Source of the DNA: Endozoicomonas sp965208385
GTDB lineage: Bacteria; Pseudomonadota; Gammaproteobacteria; Pseudomonadales; Endozoicomonadaceae
DNA: 64,000 bases
Assembly: GCA_965208385.1 (NCBI GenBank)
Contig: CBDBOO010000099.1
Location: 124,001-188,000 of the forward strand
Reading direction: 5' to 3'
Below are positions 38,596-48,465 of this stretch, piece after piece. The position numbers and the translations under genes are program-made. How positions within the stretch are numbered: position 1 is the stretch's first letter; the number at the start of each line of letters is the position of its first letter. The notes under the pieces were generated by a model. That model did no database searches. It had not been told where the DNA came from and was given only the letters and a program-made list of their open reading frames with translations.

Positions 38596-39516
38596 ATGAC
38601 CATAGAAGTAAACTGGCAAGGTGTTTATCCAGCTGTTACCACCCAGTTTAATGCCGATGAATCCATTAATATGGATGCAACCCAGACCGTGATCGACGGC
38701 CTGATTAAAGACGGTGTCGATGGCGTAATTGCCTTGGGTACTGTGGGCGAAAACTGTTCTCTTCAGGCTGAAGAAAAGCGTGCTGTTATTACTGCCGCGA
38801 AAGAAGTAATCAATGGTCGTGTACCTTTGATTACTGGTTGTGCTGAAACTACTACCCGCCAGGCCAGCCAGTATGTCAGTGATGTCACCGAGATAGGTGT
38901 TGATGGTGTTATGCTGCTACCCGGCATGGTTTACCGTTCAACACTGCCTGAGACTATTTGTCATTTTCAGGCAGTAGCCGGAGAAAATCCGGATACACCG
39001 ATTATGGTGTATAACAACCCGGTGACCTATGGTGTTGACCTGGATCTGGATTCCATGGCTGTGCTTTCCGAGTTGCAGAATATTGTTGCTATCAAGGAAT
39101 CAACCACTGATACAAGACGTATTTCAGAATTGTACAACCGGTTTAATGATCGCTTTGTCGTTTATTGTGGAGTAGACGATATTGCTCTTGAATCATTAAT
39201 GCTGGGTGCTACCGGCTGGATTTCCGGACTCACCAATGCGTTTCCAAAAGAGTCAGTGGCTATTTTCAAACTGGCTTCTGAAGGTCGTTACGAAGAGGCC
39301 AAAGAAATCTATCGCTGGTTCCTGCCTTTACTGCGTCTGGATACTATTCCTACGCTCGTTCAATGCATCAAGCTGGCAGAGCAGGTTTGTGGCAGAGGAT
39401 CAGAAATGGTCAGAATGCCAAGAATGCCTCTTGAAGGTGAAGAGCGCCAGTATGTTATTGATCTGGTTGAGCGGTCTATTGAAACCCGCCCTGACCTGAG
39501 CCGTTTTAATCTCTGA
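38596..39516 (+). CDS. DapA-family deaminase, probable 1-pyrroline-4-hydroxy-2-carboxylate deaminase
   Basis: 306 residues with a complete (beta/alpha)8 DapA/NAL fold: ALGTVGENCSLQAEEKRAVI, the PIMVYNNPVTYG Tyr region, and VAIKESTTDTRR with the Schiff-base Lys. The family includes dihydrodipicolinate synthase, but the cluster holds no lysine genes. It matches the hydroxyproline pathway instead, in which a DapA homologue deaminates and dehydrates the pyrroline intermediate to alpha-ketoglutarate semialdehyde. GAGGAAG at 38581 serves as ribosome binding site. A terminator follows. Confidence 0.87.
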   Translation: MTIEVNWQGVYPAVTTQFNADESINMDATQTVIDGLIKDGVDGVIALGTVGENCSLQAEEKRAVITAAKEVINGRVPLITGCAETTTRQASQYVSDVTEIGVDGVMLLPGMVYRSTLPETICHFQAVAGENPDTPIMVYNNPVTYGVDLDLDSMAVLSELQNIVAIKESTTDTRRISELYNRFNDRFVVYCGVDDIALESLMLGATGWISGLTNAFPKESVAIFKLASEGRYEEAKEIYRWFLPLLRLDTIPTLVQCIKLAEQVCGRGSEMVRMPRMPLEGEERQYVIDLVERSIETRPDLSRFNL

Positions 39517-39526
39517 TTTTGCTCCT

Positions 39527-39565
39527 TGCCGGGTATACAGTCCCTCCTGGAACCCGGTTTTTTTA
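39527..39565 (+). terminator. Rho-independent terminator
   Basis: GCCGGGT and ACCCGGT pair around a 17-base loop and are followed by a T tract, 11 bp after the deaminase stop. The ATPase downstream would then need its own promoter or read-through. Confidence 0.75.
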
Positions 39566-39638
39566 TTCTATAACTTATTGTCGTGTGCAGAAGCTCTACT
39601 ATTTTTGTCACGGCAATAAATAACTACTGATAGCGATT

Positions 39639-40739
39639 ATGGTTCATTCCGAAGAAGCTTTTGTCCGCTTTAAAAATGTTCAGAAAAGCTACGATGGAGA
39701 AGTATTAGTCGTTAAGAACTTCAACCTGGATATTCGCCAGGGAGAATTCGTCACTATGCTGGGGCCGTCCGGTTCCGGGAAAACTACCTGTCTTATGATT
39801 CTTGCCGGTTTTGAAACGGCCACAGAAGGTGAGATTTATATTGATGGGCAGGCCGTTAATAAGCTTGCAGCCCATAAACGGGATATTGGTATGGTTTTTC
39901 AGAACTATGCCCTGTTTCCCCATATGACCATTGCCGAAAATCTGGCATTTCCATTGACGGTTCGCAAGCTGGCCAAAGAGGATATTGCCCAAAAAGTTGA
40001 AAAATCCCTGGCAATGGTTGAGCTTCAGGATATGGGCCATCGTCGACCGGCACAACTTTCCGGTGGGCAGCAGCAGCGGGTTGCCCTTGCCCGGGCACTG
40101 ATTTTTGAGCCCAAACTGATATTGATGGATGAACCCCTGGGAGCTCTGGATAAACAGCTCAGGGAACAGATGCAGTATGAAATAAAACAGCTGCATGAAC
40201 GGCTTGGGATTACCGTTTTGTATGTCACCCATGATCAGTCCGAAGCCCTGACCATGTCAGACCGTATTGCTGTTTTTAATGAAGGTATTGTGCAACAGAT
40301 AGCGCCTCCGGCTGAATTGTATGAACGTCCTGCCAATCAGTTTGTAGCAAGTTTTATTGGAGAAAATAATAAACTCCAGGGGCGGGTTCAGGCCATTGCT
40401 GATAAATGCTGTGTCGTCAATATAGCTGCCAGTGAAAATCTTATGGTGAACGCGACACCTGTGAATGTTTCACGTGCCGGTGACAACACAACGCTCTCTG
40501 TAAGGCCCGAACGAATCGTTATTAATCCATCCCCTGAAGCATTTGATAATTGTTTTGATGCAAAAATAGTTGATCTGATCTATCACGGAGATCACCTTCG
40601 TACACGTCTGGATTTACTGGGCCAGAATGACTTTGTTGTAAAAACACCGAACACATCCGACACAAGAAACATGGTCATTGGACAGACAATAAAAGTCGGA
40701 TGGAAATCTGTTGATTGTCACGCCCTTGAAGCGGTCTGA
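39639..40739 (+). CDS. ABC transporter ATP-binding protein (PotA-like)
   Basis: 366 residues. Walker A GPSGSGKTTC, Q-loop VFQNYALFPHMT, signature LSGGQQQRVALARAL, Walker B LILMDEPLGALD and switch His VTHDQSEALTM are all present. A C-terminal TOBE-like domain includes LSVRPERIVI. It energises import with the two permeases that follow directly. Confidence 0.93.
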   Translation: MVHSEEAFVRFKNVQKSYDGEVLVVKNFNLDIRQGEFVTMLGPSGSGKTTCLMILAGFETATEGEIYIDGQAVNKLAAHKRDIGMVFQNYALFPHMTIAENLAFPLTVRKLAKEDIAQKVEKSLAMVELQDMGHRRPAQLSGGQQQRVALARALIFEPKLILMDEPLGALDKQLREQMQYEIKQLHERLGITVLYVTHDQSEALTMSDRIAVFNEGIVQQIAPPAELYERPANQFVASFIGENNKLQGRVQAIADKCCVVNIAASENLMVNATPVNVSRAGDNTTLSVRPERIVINPSPEAFDNCFDAKIVDLIYHGDHLRTRLDLLGQNDFVVKTPNTSDTRNMVIGQTIKVGWKSVDCHALEAV

Positions 40740-40789
40740 ACTGAAGCAGCCAACAAGTGAAAACCAAATAGCAGCAGGGATGAGAATAC

Positions 40790-42064
40790 ATGCTGAATCA
40801 TGCGACTCTGGGAGATGTCAGCCAGCTGATAAAGAGTAATTCCCCTGACACCAGTGATATAAAAGCACAATTGCATCGAGTGGAAAAACGACAGCGAATG
40901 AAAGCATTGCTGCTGGTTTTGCCGCTGATTGTTTTTATCTCTGTCACCTTTGTACTGCCTATTCTGGAAATGCTTTACCGCAGTGTTCATAACGATCTGA
41001 TTGCCAGCAATCTTCCGGGTACAGTGGCTTTGTTGCAGGAGTGGGACAGTGCTGCACCACCCAATGAAGGAACCTATAAAATTCTGGCGAAAGAGTTGAA
41101 AGTACTCGGTGCTAACAAGCAGATTGGCAGGGTGGCCAGTCGTCTGAACAGCCAAAACAGCGGCATGCGCAGCCTGCTGATGAGAACGGCCAGAAAGCTC
41201 AAACGTATTGAACAGCCAGTGCTTTGGTCATCGGCTATGGTGGATATTTCCGGTAAATGGTCGAAGCCTGAAACCTTCATGGCCATAAAGGTATTGGGCA
41301 ACCCGTATAGTTTCACCAGTTATCTGGCCGCTCTGGATTTGAAAATTGATGCCAGCGGTGCAGTGGTGTCACAACCGGAAAGCCGCCAGATTTATCTTGG
41401 CCTGTTTGCCAAGACCTTGGGTATTACTCTTATTATCACCTTTGTCTGTTTTCTTCTGGGCTACCCACTGGCCTGGTATCTTGCTCATTTACCCGAGAAA
41501 AAAGCCAACCTACTGCTTATTCTGGTGTTATTACCGTTCTGGACTTCATTACTGGTTCGGACCACGGCCTGGATTGTGTTATTACAAAATGAAGGCGTCA
41601 TTAACGATCTGCTTATGTATCTGGGAATAATCAGTGAGCGTCTTGAAATGATGCACAATATGACGGGTACCGTCATTGCCATGACTCATATTCTCCTGCC
41701 ATTTATGATTTTGCCGCTGTACAGCGTCATGAAAAATATACCTCCGACTTATATGAAGGCGGCCCGTTCCATGGGAGCCAAGCCATTTTATGCTTTCCTG
41801 AAAGTGTATTTTCCACAAACACTACCTGGTGTGGGCGCAGGCTCCATTCTGGTCTTTATTCTTGCCATCGGATTTTATATTACACCGGCTCTGGTGGGTG
41901 GCAGCAATGGTCAGATGATTAGCAACTTTATTGCTTATCATATGCAAACCTCCCTGAACTGGGGGTTGGCGTCAGCCCTGGGCGGTATTCTGTTGATCAT
42001 GGTCGTACTGATATATCTGGCTTACAACCGGTTTATCGGTATCAGTAATCTGAAGATAGGGTGA
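40790..42064 (+). CDS. ABC transporter permease (PotB-like)
   Basis: 424 residues, longer than typical PotB (about 285) because of a cytoplasmic N-terminus of about 40 residues and a roughly 130-residue loop between the first and second membrane segments. The first segment is LLLVLPLIVFISVTFVLPIL. The core membrane domain carries the EAA-type coupling loop MKAARSMGAKPFYAFLKVYF. Start chosen at 40790. It is followed 3 bp later by the second permease, so translation is coupled. Confidence 0.9.
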   Translation: MLNHATLGDVSQLIKSNSPDTSDIKAQLHRVEKRQRMKALLLVLPLIVFISVTFVLPILEMLYRSVHNDLIASNLPGTVALLQEWDSAAPPNEGTYKILAKELKVLGANKQIGRVASRLNSQNSGMRSLLMRTARKLKRIEQPVLWSSAMVDISGKWSKPETFMAIKVLGNPYSFTSYLAALDLKIDASGAVVSQPESRQIYLGLFAKTLGITLIITFVCFLLGYPLAWYLAHLPEKKANLLLILVLLPFWTSLLVRTTAWIVLLQNEGVINDLLMYLGIISERLEMMHNMTGTVIAMTHILLPFMILPLYSVMKNIPPTYMKAARSMGAKPFYAFLKVYFPQTLPGVGAGSILVFILAIGFYITPALVGGSNGQMISNFIAYHMQTSLNWGLASALGGILLIMVVLIYLAYNRFIGISNLKIG

Positions 42065-42067
42065 TTC

Positions 42068-42919
42068 ATGACAGGTTGGGGTAACCGATTAAATTCTGAA
42101 AAAGCAGGGCTTGCGGGTATTCGAATCACGGCCTGGGCTGTGTTGCTGTTTCTGGTGATTCCTGTTTTTGTAATAATACCGCTGTCGTTTAATTCGGAGC
42201 CCTATTTTACCTTTACCGAAGGCATGTTGAATCTTTCTCCTGATGCTTATTCAACACGCTGGTATCTGGATATATTACACAGTTCGAAATGGCTGAACTC
42301 TTTACTGAACAGTTTTATCATTGCCTGCCTGGCGACTCTTCTGGCCACAACGCTGGGAACGCTGGCGGCCATGGGGTTGGCCAGCAGTCATATGCCCTGG
42401 CGTGATGGGATCATGGCGTTATTGATTTCCCCGATGATCGTTCCCGTGATTATTTCTGCCGCTGGAATGTATTTTTTCTACAGCCGGTTGGGGTTGGGGC
42501 AAACCTTTACCGCCATGATTCTTGCTCATGCAGCGCTGGGTATACCATTTGTCGTCATAACCGTTACTGCAACACTGTCCGGTTTTGACCGGAGCCTGAT
42601 CAGGGCTGCAGAAAATTTGGGGGCGACACCCTTTACGGCTTTCAGAAAAGTGGTGTTCCCCCTGATACGCCCCGGTGTCATTTCCGGGGGGCTTTTTGCT
42701 TTTATCACCTCTTTTGATGAAGTGGTTGTTGCCCTGTTTCTTTCCGGACCGGAACAAAGAACGGTGCCCAGGCAGATGTGGTCTGGCATCCGTGAACAAA
42801 TCAGTCCAACCATACTGGCTGTAGCCACACTGTTGATTCTCTGTTCTGCCCTGATGCTGCTGATACTGGAATTATTGCGGCGACGAAATGAACGGCTTCG
42901 GGGAATGAGACAGTTGTAG
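42068..42919 (+). CDS. ABC transporter permease (PotC-like)
   Basis: 283 residues with six predicted membrane segments, starting GIRITAWAVLLFLVIPVFVI, and the coupling motif RAAENLGATPFTAFRKVVFP. It completes the transporter with the preceding permease and ATPase. Its last 20 codons and the following bases are duplicated, in degenerate form, at 44813-45020. Confidence 0.92.
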   Translation: MTGWGNRLNSEKAGLAGIRITAWAVLLFLVIPVFVIIPLSFNSEPYFTFTEGMLNLSPDAYSTRWYLDILHSSKWLNSLLNSFIIACLATLLATTLGTLAAMGLASSHMPWRDGIMALLISPMIVPVIISAAGMYFFYSRLGLGQTFTAMILAHAALGIPFVVITVTATLSGFDRSLIRAAENLGATPFTAFRKVVFPLIRPGVISGGLFAFITSFDEVVVALFLSGPEQRTVPRQMWSGIREQISPTILAVATLLILCSALMLLILELLRRRNERLRGMRQL

Positions 42920-43040
42920 TTAGCTGCAGGCAACTGAACTGAATAAATCGTTATATTGTAATCATGATCATTCTGAACTATTCCTTCTGCTGCCGGAGGG
43001 GGGCAAATGAACAACGGAGAATATTCAACCCTTTTCACTT
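42858..43040. repeat. Duplicated segment, copy 1 (copy 2 at 44858-45033)
   Basis: The permease 3' end (ELLRRRNERLRGMRQL), the spacer with AATCATGATCATTCTGAACT, the strong ribosome binding site and the first codons MNN.EYSTL occur again about 2 kb downstream. The two copies flank the minus-strand ORF at 43104-44618. Confidence 0.9.
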
Positions 43041-43069
43041 TAAATCAGACTGGCAGTGACATTTTTTAA
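43007..43069 (+). pseudogene. Truncated copy of the secreted zinc-finger protein start
   Basis: A 20-codon ORF with a good ribosome binding site (GGAGGGG) reads MNNGEYSTLFTLNQTGSDIF and stops. Its start is the duplicate of the gene beginning at 45000 (MNNREYSTLYILAVF). After the first nine codons it loses similarity, so it is a remnant and not a small gene. Confidence 0.75.
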
Positions 43070-43103
43070 TGATGATTCAATATTAGTTTTTATATTGCGC
43101 ACT

Positions 43104-44618
43104 TCAGTCGGAAAAATATTGATTCACCCGTTCTCCTGTCCATCGTTGCTGGGTGTCATCCTCCAGAGGTATACCCTGCTGGTTTAACTTCCAGGCGATT
43201 GCTACGCAGGTTCTTTGTCTACTGCTGTGCTCGTCACTCGGCTGCTGTCGGAGACGCTCCTCCCCTTCCTCCTCTCCCATAAATATTCTGCAATCGATGT
43301 AATGCCACAGAGCTCTTGTCTCTCCAGCACAGGCTCTGGTTAACAGTTCAAACCCCATTTGCTGACGACGAGTGCTATCTACCGCTGATTTATAATCCGC
43401 AGCGATAACCTCCAGAGAAGTAGGAAAAAACGTCTGAACATCAAAATGCCCGGCAATCACCGAACCAAAAACTTTTGATTCCCAGGCTTGCGCCCCTTCC
43501 GGCAGCATCAGTTGGCGCTCAGAGAAGTACTGCACGATGTTAGTCAATCTGTCATTTTTTCTTACCCAGTTACGAATGGCGCAGGCCACATAGAAGTCAT
43601 AGTTATCGTCGCTGCTTTTAAATTTGGCCAAACCGGTCAGGGGAATATGCTTCAGCAGCGCCTCATAGGCTGGTGATGCAATATTCAGACGTGGTTCCAA
43701 CCAGCAAAATATATCCTTTAGATTCCAGCGAACTGATCGGCAAATACGTGCTGGCATATGAGCATTATTCAGCGTGGCAGAAATTGCCTGAATTGATAAT
43801 CCCGTCAGCAGTTTACCCTGGAGATATAATTCCAATGCCCTATTCTGTTCATGAGCATAGAGTAGTAAACGACCAGTCTCGTTAACTTTTTTCTCTAACA
43901 GGCATTTATACAACTTATCGAGTTCGTCTTCAGCAGGGGCCTGCAACTTCCGTTTCAGGCTTGGAGATAGGTGGAGTATATCCACCGGATGCCAGGTATT
44001 ATCGGGACTACTTTTAAGGGACTGCAATTTATTCTTCAGAAAGTGATAACATTTCTGGAATGTACGGCCACTCTCCCACCATGCTACGAAAAATGAATCC
44101 AGAATAGCTGGGTTACTCTCTGCTTTTTGAATGACTGTTTCCAATGGCATAAAGCGGTAGAGTTCATCATCTTCCACCAATTTTAGCCGTTCAATATAAT
44201 CGAACAGCATTACGCTGTTACAACACCCGGTTCTCTTATTGGGAAAATTGCCATTAAGGTGCGAGACAGCTTTTGTCAGAGTGTCATTATGTGTACGGCA
44301 AAGATCCAGTTCATTTTCAACCTTTCCCTTAAGTTGCTGGGAGGAAAATCCGGTAAATATCAGTTCCAGTGTGATCTGGGGCGAAGCCGGGATGCTGCTG
44401 GTAGGGTGAATATCTCTGGAACGGGCAGGGCTAGATTGTGCAGGCCTTCTCCTAGATCCTCGAACTGTTCTTTTACTGGCCACCAAACTCTTAACTCGTT
44501 TGCTGGAAGATACTGTTGAAGCTTCTTCAGTATCTGGCGGGCGAGTTCTTTTTCGGGGAGATTCTTGTGGAGGATGAATGCCTGATGGTCCTGCACGATC
44601 CATAATAATTCCTGTCAT
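43104..44618 (-). CDS. Protein of unknown family with basic nuclear-localisation-like clusters
   Basis: 504 residues; the ATG at 44603 (MDRAGPSGIHPP) is the likely start. The first 80 residues are disordered and Ser/Pro/Arg-rich, with basic clusters SPRKRTRPP, SSKRVKSL and KRTVRGSRRRP that resemble eukaryotic nuclear localisation signals. The rest is largely helical (KVENELDLCRTHNDTLTKAV, CYHFLKNKLQSLKSS, ELDKLYKCLLEKKV). There is no signal peptide or membrane segment. The N-terminal style matches that of the 1668-residue protein at 57054, suggesting both are delivered into host cells. No enzymatic motif was recognised; a secreted effector role is inference. Confidence 0.6.
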   Translation of the reverse strand: MTGIIMDRAGPSGIHPPQESPRKRTRPPDTEEASTVSSSKRVKSLVASKRTVRGSRRRPAQSSPARSRDIHPTSSIPASPQITLELIFTGFSSQQLKGKVENELDLCRTHNDTLTKAVSHLNGNFPNKRTGCCNSVMLFDYIERLKLVEDDELYRFMPLETVIQKAESNPAILDSFFVAWWESGRTFQKCYHFLKNKLQSLKSSPDNTWHPVDILHLSPSLKRKLQAPAEDELDKLYKCLLEKKVNETGRLLLYAHEQNRALELYLQGKLLTGLSIQAISATLNNAHMPARICRSVRWNLKDIFCWLEPRLNIASPAYEALLKHIPLTGLAKFKSSDDNYDFYVACAIRNWVRKNDRLTNIVQYFSERQLMLPEGAQAWESKVFGSVIAGHFDVQTFFPTSLEVIAADYKSAVDSTRRQQMGFELLTRACAGETRALWHYIDCRIFMGEEEGEERLRQQPSDEHSSRQRTCVAIAWKLNQQGIPLEDDTQQRWTGERVNQYFSD

Positions 44619-44812
44619 AACCTAATTGATTGTATCGGAAAAAAAATGGAACTTAAAGCTTGCCACTGAAAAAGGCACCATTAATATTGGTACCAGCTGA
44701 GTCTATAGCCGTTTCCATTGAAGGTGTGAGTATGCAGCAACCACCGGCCCTTTCAACATCTTGATAGTTTATCTCAGCGTACTGGGAGCTCTATTTATTG
44801 AGTGGTATTGTT

Positions 44813-44920
44813 TCCTTTGATGAAGTGGATATGGTCACACTGTTATTTCTTTATTCTGCCTTGGTACTGGAATTATTGCGGCGACGAAATGAACGTCTTC
44901 GGGGAATGCGGCAGTTGTAG
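44813..44920 (+). pseudogene. Degenerate 3' fragment of the PotC-like permease
   Basis: 36 codons read SFDEV, then DMVTLLFLYSALVLELLRRR to the same C-terminus as the permease at 42068-42919. About 35 codons present in the intact gene between SFDEV and the last membrane segment are missing. The 195 bp before it (44619-44812) show nothing recognisable. Confidence 0.82.
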
Positions 44921-44999
44921 GCAGCTAAACCGAATAAATCGTTAAGTTGCAATCATGATCATTCTGAACTATTCCTTCTGCTGCCGGAGGGGTATTCAA

Positions 45000-47900
45000 A
45001 TGAACAACCGCGAATATTCAACCCTGTACATTCTGGCAGTATTCACTGTTATAGCACTTGCTTTGTGTTCTTTTCAGGCGCAGGCGCAAGGGTTAGCTGG
45101 CATTGTTCTGGATATACACCAGCTGATGCAGATGCAGCACCTGAGATCAAAATCGGCAGCCGGTCAACACCCCGTTCCGCTGAGAAACCCTGAAAGGTTT
45201 TATCAACTCCCCGAGCAGGAATTATTGGAGCCTGAAAACAGCACTGATGCTGTTTTGCCAAGGTTCATTGAAGACAACCTGTTTCCTGAAGTCGAGCTTC
45301 CTCAATCCGAATTAAATAACCCAGTCCTTGTTTTTAATAATAAATTTTCTGACTTCTGGTGGTTTGGCATTGATGATGAATCCGTTGGCCTGATTACCAC
45401 GCCTTCAGGTTATGTCTGTGGTTTACAGCCAGCAGGTGCACAATGTAACCATACCGATCCCATGGAGTTATTCGTCAGTTTTGACGCAACTCTGTTTTCA
45501 GAAAAAAACACAGGAGTTCTCTCCGGCGCTGAATACCGAACTCTCAGAACCAGTTGCCATTCTGCTGGCCTCCATGTACCGGCTGTTAGGGCGTCATTAT
45601 AAAAATGGACGATGGGTTTATATCTATCAGGCAGGGGATGGTTCAATAAAGGAAATCACCCAGCAAGATTTTGACGAACAATGCAGAGCTCTGGCGGCAG
45701 AAAGACTGGAGATTGAACTGGAAGATCCTGACTTTTTTCCAACCATCGCACCGGAAGATTTTCAGAGTTTACAGAGAGGTTGTGGCCGACTGCCATCACC
45801 GGTGTCCGGGCTTGAACAGAACTGGATTGAAGCCATGGCTGTCAGCCGGAGTAATGGCATTAGCCTGCATATATTCCGTAAACATAGAAAGAAATTATCT
45901 CAAGACATTCCCGGTATTTTTCAGGCAGCAGATCGACCTGAAGGTAGAAACAGTGGGTTTCGTTTTGATAGAGGTAGAGGAAGTTCTGATCATAGAGCTT
46001 ATTCCCAAGGGCGCAGTTATTACCAATCCGTGTCTGGTCAGGGAGGGAGGCATCAAGGCGCTGCAGCTATTGTGGTTCCAAAGGTTAGGAAAATAAATGA
46101 AGTCTTCAAGGAAAGGCTCTCTTCTAATGATCAAGTACTTGTTGAAGGACGGTTGGCCAATGGTTTGAGTGGCTTTGAAAGGGATATGTTTTTATTTGCC
46201 ATGGGTGTTGACGTTGACGATGTACCATTGGGCATACCCCGTGCCTTTACAAAATATCGCCCTGGTATTGGCCGTATTATTACTGCCCTCCACGCTATTA
46301 ACAAAGCCGATAAGCTGGACGAATTCAGTCTGGGTGGAGCTATTACAGGTACAGATTATGAGAACAATCGGTACCTGAGAGAAGCCTGGTACTACCATAG
46401 CCGAACAGCCGTTAGTTGCTTCCCCTGGTTAACTCATAAACAATACATAATGGCCAAACTGGTTCATTTTTTTATGGACAGAAGTGCATTAACCAGTACC
46501 GACAATCGAAATGTAAAACAGGTATTCAGCGGTGATTTTGAACTCAAAATCGCAACCCTGGATGTTGGAGCTCAGTCAATGGGGCAGGTGCTGTTATGGT
46601 TCCACAACAGTCCGGCAGCCCAGTCTAGAAATCTACGTTACCTGTTTCAGAGTCATGGAGATGACCTTGTAAAATTCCTGAAAACCTATATGGAACACCG
46701 GGAAAAACTCATACAGGCTTATTCAAAGGCGCTGGATTCACTGCCAGCGTATGAAATTACTCCGATTTTTGACTGGATAAAAGAACCCGAGAAAGAAACG
46801 CTCTCTTACCTTCTGGATGTTGAAATACCCAAAAGCTCAGCTTATACCACCAGAGGTGGAAACCAGAGGCTGCCTGACATCAGTGGTCTCACCGTGGGAA
46901 AACTGTTTTCAGCCCTTTATGTGACAACAGGCAGTTCAGTTATAGTGGCAGAGCTGGCAAACCTTCATCCACTGTTTGCTGATATTTCCAGTGCTCTTTT
47001 TGGACGGCGGGCTTTGGGAGACAGTCGAACCATTCACAGTATCCCCATCGAAGTAACAAATGGGAATTACCTGTTTGATAAAAAAATGCTGGTTTATCTG
47101 GCTCATAAACATCGGGCACAAAGCACAGCAGCTGCACCCTATTTGTTAACGACAACCAGGCAATACATGGATACGGTTCCCGACGATGCTATTTATACGG
47201 AGTCCTGGTTGCAGACACTGGTAAAACTTCAGGCTCGACTTGCTTCTGACTTTTCAGCCAGAAGACGATCTGTGTTTCTTGATTCAAGGGTAACGGGAGA
47301 AACCTGTATAAAACTGCCTTTTTTGAAATGGGCCCAGAGTTATGAGCCTGTTCCTTCTTTCATGAAGTGCAATAACATATTGTGTCCTTCTCCTGATACA
47401 AATCAAAAGCCATCATTTCTTTACCAGGTGCTGAACAAGCAGAGACGCTATTGCCCGCGTTGTCCTCTACCTGACATGGCTCCGGTTTTTGAAAGTGATG
47501 TATTGCAGAATATAGCGGATAGTATTGAAGAATCAGGTGTGGAGTCAGATCATGAACATCGGCTGAGGCAGATAACGGCTTGGGATTTGCGGCTGGAATG
47601 CACAGTAGAAAATGGAAGTCATCAGGGGAAATTTAACTGTAGTATGTGCAAACAGAAAATCAAATATTCTATAGGCAATGATGCTGTACCCATACTGATG
47701 TACTCTTGCGATTATTGTCTGGATACCAGCGATACAAGAAATCAGTCAGCAACGGGTTTTTTCCGCTGCAAGAAGTGTCAATCCAGACACTGTCTGAAAC
47801 ACCACGGCAATGATCATAAGGTTATTCGTGCAGGGCAGCTGATTGAACAGTTTCCAGAGTATTCCGGGGGAATCCGGTGTGATCAGTGCGAACAGTTAAT

Positions 47901-48087
47901 CACCTGCTCCGCGACAACCACTGAAGATTCTCTGACGCTTGAAAAACTGAAAGTATTCGTTTTGCACTGTTCTTCCTGTAACCAGGATTTTTGTGCTTCC
48001 TGCTCACCGGAAGCTGCCGCAGCCCTTAACGAAGATGGGGAAGAAGCACAAGGGCAATCTCTGCCGGAACAACCGCATACAATGTGA
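45000..48087 (+). pseudogene. Large secreted protein with C-terminal zinc-finger-like modules, frameshifted
   Basis: It starts at the ATG at 45000 behind GGAGGGG, with signal peptide YILAVFTVIALALCSFQAQA. The frame changes at an A7 run (45502-45508): upstream ...DATLFSEK, downstream TQEFSPALNTELSEPVAILL. The second frame runs to 48087. Between about 45885 and 46070 a third frame (VETVGFVLIEVEEVLIIELI) looks more protein-like, so two further compensating shifts are possible. The long middle region is of unknown fold. The C-terminus has paired Cys/His modules, FNCSMCKQKIKYS.., YSCDYCLD.., RCKKCQSRHCLKHHGNDHKV, CDQCEQLITC and HCSSCNQDFCASC, like ZZ or B-box zinc fingers of eukaryotes. A host-directed role is inferred only. 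Confidence 0.6.
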
Positions 48088-48465
48088 CATTCATTTAACG
48101 CCTTTGATAACAAACGATCGTTGGATCTGTAGACGGAATAACCACTTGCTCTGTTATTGTCACAGTCATTCCATGGGGACCACGGAATCCAGATCGTAGG
48201 GAAAGCAGACTTCATGCCTGAGAAAAACAGGCAAAGAAATTCTATAAGAAGTTTTATTGATTCCTGGTATGACATCCTGCTTCACCCAAATTCCTCCATC
48301 TCTTGAGTAGCAATACGAGGCTGGCTTTATTGACTGTTTACTGACCGGTTCTTTTCTATTTCACCATATGTTCGATTTTTTAGATTGATACAATGCAAAA
48401 ACTCCGTTTTTCTTGAACTAACGCTTCATTTACTCTATTAGAAAGGCAGGTGGGAGAGTGAAAAA
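48088..48465. other. Intergenic region with a dispersed hairpin repeat
   Basis: 378 bp. At 48165-48217 a sequence beginning GTCATTCCATGGGGACCAC and ending AAAGCAGACTTCATGC is repeated with changes at 51786-51839. The first part forms a hairpin (ATTCC.TGG pairing with CCACGGAAT). It probably also holds the cytochrome b561 promoter. No gene is seen. Confidence 0.7.

Noticed and set aside
38596..39516. Dihydrodipicolinate synthase for lysine synthesis
   Set aside because: The fold is the same, but the surrounding genes all fit hydroxyproline breakdown and no lysine gene is present.
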